A DNA stretch of 64,000 nt from Atherix ibis (GCA_958298945.1 OY282605.1:120958267-121022266); one strand, 5' to 3'. Positions 42,441 through 54,368 are shown, counted from the stretch's first letter. Program-made: numbers and translations. Notes: a model not told the origin generated them from the letters alone.

Positions 42441-43706
42441 AGTAAAGAAATTTTAATTAAAGAATGTTAAAAAAAATAACATTCTTTAACTAAAATGTCT
42501 TTACTTTTAAAAACGCACTGTGAATTGTGCCTTGAAATTATCCCATTTGGAAATATTTCTCCTTTCTATGTTGGCAATAAGGACACAGCAGTTGGAAATA
42601 GGATCAACCTCTCAGTCAACAATAACCTATATGTACAAATTCACTGATAGTTTCTCAGCCATAGTAGCTAGTAGTGGAGCGTCAAATCGTCTGATGGTGC
42701 TCAATGAAATTTGACACAAATTGTTGAAAAACAGAAATTACGAGTTGCGTTTGATTTCCGATTATATTGGCAGTTTGGGATGATAAATTGGCAAGAAAGG
42801 TTCTCCGCCCTTTAGATTACATTGTAAAAGAACTGGCTAGCCCTCTACACAAAAATTGTGGCACAATTTGGTTGGTAATACAATTCGTAGAACGCACACA
42901 CATTCAAAATAACAGAAACGGCGTAAATCATTGGGGGCTAATTTTAAACTTTTTTTAATATTGCAGGTTTTGTTGTTTGATGGAAATAGTTTTGGAAATT
43001 TGCAATAAAACAAAGTATTCTATTTTAAAATATTATTTATTTATTTATTATATATTTTCATTTTATTTATTTCACTATAGAACATTACATCAAATTCTTA
43101 ATAATATAGAACTTATTCGTTATAAAACATTAAAGCAAATGCTTTCAAACTAAATTACAAGGTAGAAAATTTAATGTACTTAAATAATTAACAAATCATA
43201 TTCTAAAAAAAATTGAAAGCATTGTTATTTAGGAAATGCATTACAAAATGGTCTAATAGCACAAATGCAAAAAATTTATTTAAATAGTAAGCCTACCGAA
43301 TATACTTTATTTATTTTACCACAATGAAAATAGCAATGGAAAATAGACTAAAAAATTTATTCTCTTAAACTTTCTTTCACACACTTTATATACACCGGCA
43401 CTGAACTATTTTCAGGTAAAAATTGAAACTGTCAACATCACATTTGTTTACATTTATTGAATGCAGAACTTTTTAATTTTTAACCACTTTTTCGAGAAAA
43501 AAATATCACTAAAAGCCATTTAAGCACATCATAAACTAAATTTTTATTAATTTATGTAGTAAAAATGAAGATATCAACTTACCGAAAGATAGAAATTCTC
43601 GGCTTCCTCATTCCGTTGAATTAAAACCAACCCTTTGTAAAACACTTTATTTGCTGTAATAAAAACTATTTGTATAAATAGTTACTTTTTCATAAATACT
43701 TCAAAA
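42441..43706. other. No gene seen
   Basis: AT-rich. The piece 42,500-42,960 is less biased and has two short open frames (42,520-42,714 and 42,767-42,958) without motifs. Confidence 0.4.
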
Positions 43707-44976
43707 TACGAGGATCGTTCAATAAGTCCTTAGAAAATCCAAGAAATTGGGCTCGTAGTGTCGGTAAAGATTTTTTTTTATAAGTATCATTATCGACACA
43801 AAAGCGTAGGTCAATTTCTATCGATCCATAGCGTAGGTCATTTCTATTGCCTATTAAAGTTAACGAAATTTATTTGTGCATAACAATGGAAAAAAGCGAG
43901 TTTAGGGTTGTCATCAAACATCTCCATTTGAAAGGCTTAAGCCCGAAAGAAATCAAAGCCGAGTTGGATGCAGTTCATGGCACATCTGCACCTGTGTTTG
44001 CGACGGCTTACAATTGGGTGAATGAATTTAAACGTGGCCGTTCATCCACAAAAGATGAACATCGCTCAGGACGCCCAGTTGAGGTCCACGGGACGCCCAG
44101 TTGAATCCACGATCTGATTTTGAACGATCGGCGAATTAAAGTGCGCGAATTAGTTGAGGCCACGGGCATATCACAAGGTACAGTCGCTTCAATTTTGCAT
44201 GAAAAATTGTCTGTGAAAAAAATTTCGGCAAGATGGGTGCCGCGTTTGCTCTCAGAGGAGAATAAGCGCAATCGTGTAGTGGATTCAGAGGCTATGTTGG
44301 CACTCTTTCATCGCAATCCTGCCGAATTTCTTCGTCGATATGTCACTGTGGACGAAACCTGGATAAACTACTACACTCCAGAAACGAAGAGACAGTCATC
44401 ACAGTGGATTTTCAAGGGTGACCGGGCTCCGAAGAAGGCAAAAACTGTGCCATCGGCCGGAAAGGTGATGGCCACGGTCTTTTGGGATTCGCAGGGCATC
44501 ATTTTTATCGACTACTTGGAAAAAGGAAAAACAATAACAGGAGCGTATTACGCGTCGTTATTGCAACGGTTGAGCGAGGAAACCAAAGAGAAACGCTCCC
44601 ATCTGAAGAAGAAAAAAATCCTCTTGCATCAGGACAATGCGCGTGTGCACACCTGCGCTGTTTCCATGGCCAAAATTGTGGAATTGAGAATGGAATTGTT
44701 ACAGCATCCCGCTTATTCACCAGATTTGGCCCCGAGTGACTATTTTCTTTTCCCCAATCTGAAGGAATGGCTTGGCGGACGACGGTTCACTTCCAACGAG
44801 GACGTCATTGCTCAAACGGATGAGTATTTTGCAGAACTTCCGAAATCCTATTTTTTGGACGGGATAAAAATTTTGGAAAAACGGTTGGAAAAGTGTATGT
44901 TGAAAAATAAAATTTTTTTTTTTTAAAAACAGTTTTTTTCCATCTTTTTCTAAGGACTTATTGAACGACCCTCGTA
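43707..44976 (+). mobile_element. Mariner with ACGAGGATCGTTCAATAAGT ends, nearly intact
   Basis: Left ITR TACGAGGATCGTTCAATAAG and right ITR CTTATTGAACGACCCTCGTA are inverted with one mismatch and extend through TCCTTAGAA. TA flanks both ends. It contains one transposase frame closed by a single stop codon. It is a sister lineage of the element at 40.6 kb by ITR and protein. Confidence 0.96.
43886..44926 (+). pseudogene. Mariner transposase, one in-frame stop
   Basis: From the ATG at 43,886 (MEKSEFRVVIKHLHLKGLSP) the frame is open for 346 codons except for TGA at 44,102-44,104. The N-terminal part has FATAYNWVNEFKRGRSSTKD (first HTH and linker); after the stop RRIKVRELVEATGISQGTVA is the second HTH. 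Catalytic motifs are all present in one frame: VTVDETWINYYTPETK (first Asp), LHQDNARVHTCAVSMAK (second) and [16 protein letters not shown] (third), with 34 residues between the last two. The stop falls in a 21-22 bp tandem duplication (GGACGCCCAGTTGA..TCCAC at 44,069-44,111). Length matches intact mariners. It may be the youngest insertion here; without the duplication the frame would be open. Confidence 0.93.
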
Positions 44977-45393
44977 GGTAAAAACTACACTTTCACTTGT
45001 ATTTTCCGATAAGTTCCAAAATAACAAGTAGAAAAATGACAAGAGAACGCAAGCATTTCGGTATGCTACCACTTTCATGAAGAATGGCGTTTTTTAAAAC
45101 TTCTCCTAAAGTCTACAAAATTAAGACGCTTGATATTTGATTGATATTTACGAAATGAATAATAAACCTAAAATACAATAATTCCATTTCGTTTAAAAAA
45201 ATTGTACAAAAAATAAAAATTGCCTGTTATTGTCTTTAAATTGTATTTTTGTTTGCATTGTATTTCAATAAATTTCTATTACGAAAACTAGATGTCAGTG
45301 GGTATCATGTCTACATAAAAAAATCTCCACAAATATATGCAAGCGTTACGATTTCTTGCCGCTTCTGTAAATATTATGCTAGAAAATTCCGTA
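44977..45393. other. No gene seen
   Basis: AT-rich spacer between two mariners. Confidence 0.4.
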
Positions 45394-46274
45394 TACGAGA
45401 TCTGCTCAAAAAGTATCGCGAATTTTGTGTTTTTTTTCAAAAATTATTTATTTATTCTTGAATTTCTATTTTGTCCCCTTCAAAGTAATCCCCATCAGAT
45501 ATCATACACTTGTGCCAAAGTTTTTTCCAATTCTCGAAGTACTTCAAAAAATCATTTTTTATGAGCTTGTTCAGTTCATCCTCTTTCATGGGGCTTTTCA
45601 GTTTCGGGAACCAGAAAGCGTCACAGGGAGCCAGATCTGGGGAATATGGTGGCTGCGGCATTATTAGTGTTTTGTTTTTGCCAATAATGGCAAAAGGCAA
45701 TTTTTGGTCTTCCACAAATCCGGGCGTTTCTGGCGGATTGCTTCCCGCAACTTGCGTATAACTTGCAGGTAATATTCCTTATTGACCATTCTACCCTGTG
45801 GCCATTCTACCCTGTGGCAACTGATGATACACCACACCCCTGCAATCGAAGAAAACTGTAAGCAAAACCTTCACATTCGACCGAACTTGGCGCGCTTTTT
45901 TCGGTCTGACTCGTGCGGCAGCTTCCATTGGGATTATTGAGCTTTGGTTTCCACGTCATAACTATAAACCCATGATTCGTCACCAGTTATGACCCTCTGG
46001 AGCAAATTTGGGTCGTCGCGGACAGAGTCCAACATCTCCTTAGCAATGTTAATGCGAAGCTGTTTTTGGTCCAAATTGAGCAAAAATCGAAAACGAGCCA
46101 AAACACGTGCAAGCAAAGCAGCTGTCAAAAATTAACTGAACATTCAAAATGGCTGAACTTGTCGACATAAGTGAGAGATATGAGTACCAACATAACGCCA
46201 CAAAAATTCTAAAATCCAATATAAGTAACACGCGAAAGTTCAAAATTCGCGATACTTTTTGAGCAGACCTCGTA
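45394..46274 (-). mobile_element. MLE-A mariner copy 5 (same deletion as copy 3)
   Basis: Ends TACGAGATCTGCTCAAAAAG and CTTTTTGAGCAGACCTCGTA are inverted with TA. About 880 bp. The leader ...GGCTCGTTTTCGATTTTTG runs straight into the codons for LNLDQKQ near 46,070-46,090, the same joint as in copy 3. It also has an independent deletion removing the second-Asp block near 45,690 and a duplicated TTCTACCCTGTGGC word near 45,790-45,820. Confidence 0.92.
45452..46128 (-). pseudogene. MLE-A transposase C-terminal part (copy 5)
   Basis: The frame at 45,934-46,128 reads RFLLNLDQKQLRINIAKEML and VITGDESWVYSYDVETKAQ, with the first catalytic Asp kept. The frame at 45,452-45,715 reads MPQPPYSPDLAPCDAFWFPK and YFENWKKLWHKCMISDGDYF, with the third Asp kept. 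Between them HHDNAPAH and its surroundings are replaced by LPFAIIGKN, so the second Asp is gone. Both HTH motifs are missing. Non-functional. Confidence 0.88.
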
Positions 46275-46452
46275 TACATATATGAAATTCTGACGTACGG
46301 GCCTATCCAGTATTCTTTAATCTACCTGTGCTCACTGAAGTCACCTAATTTGCGACACCTGCTCATAAAATGACACTTAATTTCATTAGTAATTATTGTC
46401 TACTTAATTACCAACCTCGTCCTTTTAACTCAGAATTTTCTATTCAATTACC

Positions 46453-46720
46453 AACCAGTACATGCCACTTAACCCAGTATTTCGTTTTCAATAGGACACC
46501 TTACACAGTGGATCTCTTAGGCGAAATCATCTCTTTTTCAAGTAATCTGTTTAATTTTCTTAAACATTTAAACATGCTCTATAAAATTCAATAATAACTA
46601 AACTATTTACCATTTCCCCCACTCCCCTGCTAACTGTTGACAAGTTTTATTAAAGAACCTCGCAATTTCAACTCACAGAAAAAATAAAGTCGCCAAAAGA
46701 GCCTCATGATTGTGGCGCTA
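46453..46720 (+). mobile_element. I-like 3' end, copy 3
   Basis: C-terminal frame TCHLTQYFVFNRTPYTVDLL followed by FNFLKHLNMLYKIQ-stop (46,592-46,594) matches copy 1 (CHLTQNFFLNRTPF ... NLLHKI-stop) and copy 2. A diverged 3' UTR follows, with ATAAAGTCGCCAAAAGAGCC and TCATGATTGTGGC matching ATGAAGCCGGCAAATGATCT and CATGGTCGTGGC of copy 2. The terminal CTCAGAGA word is not found. This is the most diverged of the three. Confidence 0.7.
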
Positions 46721-48745
46721 AACAATGGTCTGTTATCTATGCAAATAATGGAACTCATTAGAAATTAGCTGTACTTAAATATATGAAGTTAATAGTCAGA
46801 ACTGAAGTATCTAATAGGCAATCTTACCACATGCTCTATCTTCCAATAACAATTAGTTTTTCAAACTTTACATCTACATTTTTGAAAAGGGTAAATTCTA
46901 TAAAAACCCATCCTCTTTCAGATCAAACTTTTCAGACTATTTGAATTTTTGCGAAGCCTATTAAAATAAAAAAAAATGAAGAAGAATTTACCCTTTTTGA
47001 ATATATACAATAGATCTACAGAAACTTCCAATTTCTAGTGTATTTTTTAATTATAAAAGAGCATCTTTCTCATCACACAACAAACTCTTTTGCAGCAAAC
47101 ATAATTTGTTTATAAACATTTCAAAATTTAGTTAGCAACATTTTTCTTTAATAAATTTTTAAAAGTTTAATTATAAATTAAATTTACGAAACTGATAGTA
47201 AATAAATAGTAAAAATTCTATTTTTTTTTAAATTACCAAAAAAACTAAATTATTTATAATAAAAAAATCTATTCTAAACAGAACTGGACTGTTTTATATG
47301 AAAATCGAATAAAATTTCCTAACCGTGTCACTGCTAATTTGTTCTAATAAAAGTTTTTAAGTGTTTCAAGATCAATTCGATTCAAATACTGGCAAATTAT
47401 ATGCGAATAACAACAAGTAAACAACAAAATGCAACAAATTGCAATAATTATTGGAAAACACTGAACTGAGTATGTTCATCGCATACAGAACGTTCGTACG
47501 CCTCACTTAATCAGTGTTTAAATTCGTTTCATTAACGCATTTTTTTTTGTATTAACCAGGCTACAATTAAATGGAAAAATCCAAGAAAAGTAAAAATAAT
47601 TTGCTATTAACTATCAACAAGAATTAGAACAACACGTCGTATCAAGCTAAAATCAAAACGAGTTGAATGCAGTTGGCTACGAAGGTCTTAAAGTGATCGT
47701 TTCGAAATATTTTCTATCAATTAAGATATTTTCAGATTCCGAAATTGTTTTTATTAAAAAGAATAACTTCGGTAATAATAGATTTTCTTTAACACTAGCC
47801 TTATAGGGTGGTATTACCTAATATGAGATTGTTTTTCGATCAAAATAAGAGAATTGAAAGTTCCCTGAGTGCAGTAACATCATCTGATCGTAAAACTAGC
47901 TAGAAGAAGTCTCTGTACGCTGGCAGAGTGCAATTGGTCTTTAAAGTAAGTAGTTAATTTTACAATAGATTCAGTTATGTTGAACATGGATTCCATTGGC
48001 TTACAATAGCTTTTTAAAGGGATTCTGTTATATTAACTGCCATGAAATTGACTGCAAAAATATCAACGGGAGTACAAACGATGATGTAAAGCTGGACTAC
48101 ATTTAGTTTATAACAATTGTTGTACTTTTGTATTAAGAAACACGATCACCTTTTTCACTTTTTCCTAGTCGAATACCTTACACAAAAGTGCATTATGCAC
48201 CTGTAACTGCACTCTAGACTAGCGACTAGTAAATTGACGGTACGCGGTGGCTGGGTTTGTTTCGATGTCCATCGATGGTTAGAAACACATGTTCAATAGA
48301 GTTGTTACCGTTTTTGTAAATCTCGAAACACATCTCTGAACATGGCGGAAACATGTTGTAACACTTTGGCCAATTTAGTCAAATCGATAAATCAAATTGC
48401 ATTGGAATCGATTCATCTAAGGAGATCTACTCCTGCAAAACAAGACCTTCTCCACTATTTCCAACAAGACCCAACATATCAAATTTTTTAACTGACATTT
48501 TTATCATCAACAAGTAATTTTACATTCGATATTATGTGAAGATAGTCTTGTGACTACATGTAAGAGGTAGCTTTAAAAATATCTGATTTCGGAATTTCAT
48601 TTATTCAGCGATTAAACTCAAAAATAAAATCTTTACTGTGGGAATTTTATGATTTGTCAAGGCAATTTGATTAAATTCTAAATAAAATAAGATAAATTAC
48701 AATTTCATATCGTGTTTATGTAAATTCTTAAATGGAATCCAAATA
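46721..48745. other. No gene seen
   Basis: AT-rich, non-coding. A donor-like AAAGTAAGTAG near 47,944 is not backed by an exon. Confidence 0.4.
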
Positions 48746-49560
48746 AAGGGTTTTTCAATAAGAGTGATATGATTTCTAAGTGACGTTTCGGCCATTTGTA
48801 ATATGTCATGATCTGTCATTTTTTTTTATTGTATTTAGTAATATTTACAATTTTATCATGGAGAGATATACGCAAGAACAATGTTTACAAATTATTCAAT
48901 TTTATTATCAAAATAATCCTTCCCAAATTGCAACTTTTCGTGCACTTTTGCCATCTGAGCGGTGCGGTAATTAAACAAAACTGTCGATTCTGGTGTGAAG
49001 AAAATCTACAAATTATTCATGAACACCCATTACATTCACCTAAATTGACAGTTTGGTGTGGTTTTTGATCTGGTGGAATCGTCGGTCCGTACTTCTTTCG
49101 AAATGAAGCTGGTAACAATATTACTGTCAATGGAGAGCGGTATAGATCGATGATAACGAACTTTTTATGGCCGAAATTGAAAGAAGTTGATCTTGACCAC
49201 ATCTGGTTCCAAAAAGACGGGGCTACGTGCCACACAGCACGTGCAACAACCGAATTATTGCGAGAAAAGTTTGGAGATTCGATTATTTCAAGAAATTGTG
49301 ATATCGAATGGCCTCCAAGAAGTTTTGATTTAACACCATTAGACTATTGCTTGTGGAGTTATTTGAAGTCATTGATCTTTAGCAATAAACCAGACTCTCT
49401 TCAAGCTTAAGAAGTTAATATTGAACGTGCTATTCATGACATACGACTTGATTTAGTAGAAAAAGTGCTCGAAAATTAGGTTCATCGAATTCGTTCCTGC
49501 AAAAGAAATCGTGGAGGCGATTTGAATGACGTTTTATTCAGAACTTAATTGTATCGATTG
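48746..49560 (+). mobile_element. DD41D-type Tc1/mariner element, internally deleted
   Basis: Probable left terminal repeat AAGGGTTTTTCAATAAGAGT at 48,747, then a leader and a transposase pseudogene that has lost about 100 codons near its start. No inverted partner of the left end is found up to about 49,760, so the right end is lost or too diverged. Confidence 0.75.
48858..49548 (+). pseudogene. DD41D-type transposase
   Basis: Starts MERYTQEQCLQIIQFYYQNN, the N-terminal HTH-type start common in this insect family, and breaks off at RALLPS near 48,955. It resumes in another frame at KQNCRFWCEENLQIIHEHPL. After a stop (GF-stop-SGG) the frame continues IVGPYFFRNEAGNNITVNGE. The frame 49,150-49,410 then carries WFQKDGATCHTARATTELLR (second Asp) and RSFDLTPLDYCLWSYLKS (third Asp). 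I count 41 residues between the two Asp residues. The first-Asp block (SDEAHF) falls in the deletion. Later stops follow before 49,548. Confidence 0.85.
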
Positions 49561-52311
49561 TACTTTATATTAAATAAAAAACATTTGAATTTCCTTAACA
49601 ATTAGTTTTTTTTTTTAAAATAAAGTTATTTGGACTTTTTTCTATTTTTTGCCAAATAAGTTAAAAAATTTACAATGTTTTTTCTAATCAAATTAATATG
49701 GAAAAATATCATTAAAACTCTGTGAACTTATTCTTAGAATGCTCCCCTGTATGTCTTAGGTAAGAAAAGAATATTTTTTACGAATTTAAATTTATCAAAC
49801 CTTGAAAGGTAAAATAAAATTGCAAGAATATTTTATGTTAATTTCTTAATTGCAACTTAATTTTGTTAGCAAAATTAAAAGCAAAAAACCCTGTAATTTT
49901 TCTGTGTCAAATATTAATTTAAAAAAATAAAAATATATGGTATAAAAATTATCAGACATTCTAAAATACATAAATCAATATAATTGCTATTATTTTTTTA
50001 AATCTTATTGCAAAAATAACTAAAAGTTGTAAATATTTTAAATTAAACATTTTCCACAATCAACAATGTCGTGTATGGTCCCGGTGTATGGTGAACGTGC
50101 ATACTTAAAATTTCATTATTAATGAATAAGATGCCAAGACCGATTTTAATATTTCCAACAAACAAAAATATACAGAAGAAAAATTACAAAATACATTTCT
50201 AACAATTGTAAATAATAATAGCAATTATAATTTATAGTAATAATATGAGGGAGATACAGTAGGAGTCGGAAAATGATTTTTTGAAGAGAAAAAAAAATAC
50301 TCGCGTTCACCACTTATAATCATGATGTTGCGCAACATTTCGTAAAATTTACAGAAACTCTCCTCCGACAAATTTACCTTCGCTCAGCGCAGCCCTATTT
50401 CGTGTAATGCGAGTAGGTCTTTCGAGGGAAATTAAAATCAAATTACGACATTGTCGACATAATGCACTTTACATAGTTCAAAGTGGAATTTTGCAATTTT
50501 GTTTTTTTTTTCATTTTAACTTTAAGGTAAAGATTATTTATTGAATTTTATGCGAAAAGAATTCAGAATTCATACGGACCAGACTACCATATACAAAGGG
50601 CAGAAGTAGTGGTCACTATTGTGATAGAATAGAAAGAATATTTCGTAATAAAACTAATCGCATTATTGCAAAATTAATAATTCAGGAAAATATTAAGTAT
50701 GCCATCGAAAATGCATACATTCCGATAGGAATGGATATTTTGTCATTCTGGTTATGGGAACCACTTGGCCGATCACCTCTCATCCTCGTCTATGCTTCAG
50801 TCCAAATTCGGTCAGTTCAGCTGGAAATTCTCCAATCCCATCCAATCCAATCCAATCCAATCCGATCCAACCTAATCTATTGGTGTGTTCGCATTGCATG
50901 ATTATTTGTCTTTTATGACATGATTGACATCTCAAAGGTATAAAATGCAGTTACCACAAATAACAAGCGTGGCCAACTCTACAGCGCTGCATAACTCAAT
51001 ACCAGTTAATGCCTACCAGTCCGTTGGGCATTTAAGATTTCACCATTCGGCATACGAATCGGTGTGATGCTTTTGAACCAGGCAGCAATAATCAACGAAT
51101 TAAGTTGTTTTATTATCGATTCGAATAAAGTATCCACGATATAGGGAAATTAGTCGAAATGAATGGACCAACAGGTGAATAACGAATCAGCCATGCCTTG
51201 GTTTCCTTAGAAAGAGCACCATCCCCGCGATCGGACAGATTGAACCCAGACCGATATGAAATGTGTATGACAAACGGAAAAGCCAAGTTGATGTTGTCGA
51301 TGCGGATCGGATACCGTTGCTTGTGCCGTTGAAATTGACTCTTGTCGTTATAACATCGTTAATTACTTCAAAATTATCCGTGATTTGTAAGGGAATCGAT
51401 TGTAACCACTGAATAGATTTGAAAATGTGAGTCTGAACCAGCAGTTATCCATATTCAAATGCATCTACACATAGTACACGATAGATGAGCGTTCATCTAA
51501 GATTGTTTGTCGAACACAAGAACTGTTGGGACCTAGAATATATCTGTGAACATGGACAGAATGATTATCATGATTGGAAACGTATCAGCTCATTACGATT
51601 GATAACAATAACCATTGGAATGAATCCATTTTCTAATAAATCGAATTAATGTGATTAAAGATGGTAAGAAATTTTTAACTGACATAGTCAATGGCTCGCG
51701 TCAAAATCGTGCACTTAAATGAATAATATCTTTTTCAAATTCCATGCCCTCAATTTGGAAAAATATTCACATATGCGGAAATGTTCTATTTTAGAGCAAA
51801 CATTAATTATCTATCATAAAAGTGTACTAAATTATCTTTAACAATACTCCCCCTGTAGGGCTGGATACTTTAGAAACTGACCCAATTAAATTATTTTGTT
51901 AAAACTTATAAGTTTGAGAAATTTTTTTTCTGCATATTATTCAGTATTAAATAAATTCTAATAAATGTAATATTTTCTCTTTTATTGGTAATTTTTTTTA
52001 ATAACTTTTATAGTAGAAAGTAAGGGTTCAGCTGACACAGTTAAGGTTACTTGATCATAACTAAAACCGCATTGAGTATTTCAAAAAATAGAAAACAAAA
52101 CAAAAATTTAAAATAAATTGTCTTTAATTGGAATTATTTTATTCCAGATAATCGGTCCTTACCGTATAGTAAAAGTGGCAGGACTACATTTTTTTTGTAA
52201 TTACTCTCACCTTTCATTTTTAGAACTATTCATGCCCTTGCAATTGATATTAATTTATGGACGCGAGAATGTTTTAAGATATAAGACTGCTTTTACTGTG
52301 TGTTATCTGGC
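49561..52311. other. No gene seen
   Basis: AT-rich to 50.3 kb; the part 50.3-51.65 kb is less biased and could be old unique DNA, but I find no ORF with recognisable motifs on either strand. A CCAAT-type microsatellite lies at 50,831-50,870. Confidence 0.4.
50831..50870. repeat. (TCCAA)n microsatellite
   Basis: Eight imperfect TCCAA units in tandem. Confidence 0.92.
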
Positions 52312-53431
52312 AGCACTACGGGATACCACGCCAAAAAAAATCCGTCTCTTTCGAGGCAAACCACTCATCAAGCCATTTTAGGACGTCTTCGTAAGAATCG
52401 AAGTGCTGCTCAGCGACCCCGTGGCCCATCGACGAAAACAGGTGGTAGTCGGAAGGAGCCAGGTCTGGTGAATAAGTGGGGTGGGGTAGCACCTCCCAGT
52501 TGAGTATCTACAAGTAGTTTCGGACCATTTTTGACGTGTGCGATGGTGCGTTGTCGTGGAGGAAAATCTGCTTGTCATGTCTTTTTTCACGCAGAGCACG
52601 GTGCAATTTGATCAGTTGTTGGTGGTAGCGGTAGACATTAACAGAATCACCAGATTTCAACATCTCATAGTAGAAGATACCCTGATGATCCCTCCAAATG
52701 CACAGCATCTTCTTCCGTCCGAAGCGATTTGGTCTTGGGGAAGATGTTGATGGTTGGACGGGATCAACCCCCGATTTCTTGTGTTTAGGATTCTCGAAAT
52801 ATATCCAGTTTTCATTGTCTGTCACAATCCGATGCAGAAACGACTTTATTTTTTGTCTGGCGACCAAGATTTCGCATGTGTTTTGGCGTCACTCCATTTG
52901 CCTATTGTTCAATTCATGCGGTACCCATTTTCCGATCTTTTCAATCTTCCCCATGACACGCAGACAAATGGAAATAGCAGGTTGAGTAACACCCAATTGC
53001 TCCGCGAGCATTTTTTACGATTGGGTATCGTCTTCATCCAAAAGAGACTGCAATTGATGGTCCTCAACCTTCCTAGGCCGATTTTCACGCTTCTTGTCCC
53101 ACAAGTCAAAATTTCCGTCTTTGAACTGACGAAACCAATCTCGGCACGTTGTTTCCGATAAAGTACTGTCACCATAAGCCTCGGCAGAGATTCGGCAACC
53201 GATTTCTTCAAATTGAAGCAGAAAAGCAGAGCTTCCCGCATATCACAAAACTAGACAAGATTACCAAAGGAAAAAGGTATGTTGTTGTACGAAATTGCTG
53301 ACAATGTGCACTGATTAATGTTGACAGATGTCAAACTCATAAAAAAAAGTATGGCGTGTCCATGGTAGCTTAATACGCTCACTCACGCCATCTATGAGCA
53401 AATAGTAGATTTAAGCTTATACAACTGGTAT
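52312..53431 (-). mobile_element. Mos1-like mariner, copy 2, left end truncated
   Basis: Same family as 16,385-17,592. The right end GATTTAAGCTTATACAACTG followed by GTA is present; the left end (C-terminal side of the gene) is lost at about 52,312, in the codons that match 16,500. The leader TATGGCGTG(T/C)CCATGGTAGC is nearly identical in the two copies. Confidence 0.9.
52318..53247 (-). pseudogene. Mos1-like mariner transposase (copy 2)
   Basis: The start codon is lost (CTTGTC in place of ATGTC near 53,250). MREALLFCFNLKKSVAES follows, then a frame change; ETTCRDWFRQFKDGNFDLWD-type sequence is recoverable near 53,150-53,090. VARQKIKSFLHRIVTDNENW shows the first catalytic position as Asn-Glu-Asn-Trp (NENW for DEKW). 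FGRKKMLCIWRDHQGIFYYE and IFLHDNAPSHTSKMVRNYL (second Asp) follow, then a stop replaces the next residue. [20 protein letters not shown] is in another frame near 52,480-52,430 (third Asp). Compared with copy 1 the middle is more complete and the end less so. Confidence 0.87.
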
Positions 53432-54368
53432 GTATGAATTTATCCCTTCTTCAATCAAATACTCAGTGCAGGGGTGATTGCCGACTAGACATGGTGTCAT
53501 CTGGTGCGGTAATTCATGGTACCTAAAGCCATTTATATCAATATTTTGATGTCGACCTTTATTTTTTTACTTTTCGCACGCAAAAATAAATTGTAGTAAA
53601 ACAAAAAAAAACTAATACTTTTTAGAGGATTTTAAAAGTGAGAACCAAAAAAAAAAATAGTTTTTAACCATCATCCTACAATTCCCCTTTTGAAATGATG
53701 CCACTGACTTAGAGACTCACGAGGTGAACATTTTTGAGAAGTGGGTCGAATTTTGTTCCTTATTTTTAAAAAAAAATAAAGAACAAAATTTGACCCACTT
53801 CTCAAAAAGGTTCGCCATTACTTCTATAGAAAGTAATAAGTAAAGCTGTTTTTTGAAGTGCGTTTTTAAATTTGGATCAACTGTGTATTGGTGAATCCGC
53901 GAGTTTGACTAACAAAAAATTGTGTAGAGCGTATGGGTAATAATCCTTTTCAAAAGCAGAAGTTTTTCGGATGACATGGAGCCTTGATGGTAGGCCATAA
54001 AAGTTATAGATATCCAAACTTCATTTTGTAGTCAATTTGTACGTACACAAATATATTATTATGCTGGCAACACTGTTATTTAGATTTGTAAGAATTTGAG
54101 GTTATGTTTATTTTTAGCTGACGTTCGCCGTAAAAATTCTCAATGTAGACAAATTCGCATGTTTCCAGCATCTTGTTGATAGTGAAAATTCCACTTTCAT
54201 AATTAAATATACGTGCATGATTATGTGTAAAAAAAACTAATTATAGGATAATTGCTAATTGTAGTTACTTAAATAAATAAATTTAAAAAAAAAAAACTTC
54301 ACGGCACTTCGAAAAGTCGATATATATTATTTGGCACACGCATGTAAAAAGGTTAGCGACCACTGGTA
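53432..54368. other. Non-coding, with long hairpin
   Basis: No gene seen; contains the inverted repeat at 53,723-53,816. Confidence 0.4.
53723..53816. repeat. 45-bp inverted repeat, 4-nt loop
   Basis: Arms 53,723-53,767 and 53,772-53,816 match at 41 of 45 positions around AAAA. Core word: TTTTTGAGAAGTGGGTC and its complement. Confidence 0.9.

Noticed and set aside
52118..52503. Two overlapping plus-strand ORFs next to the second Mos1-like mariner
   Set aside because: The second is antisense to the transposase and the first has no motif.
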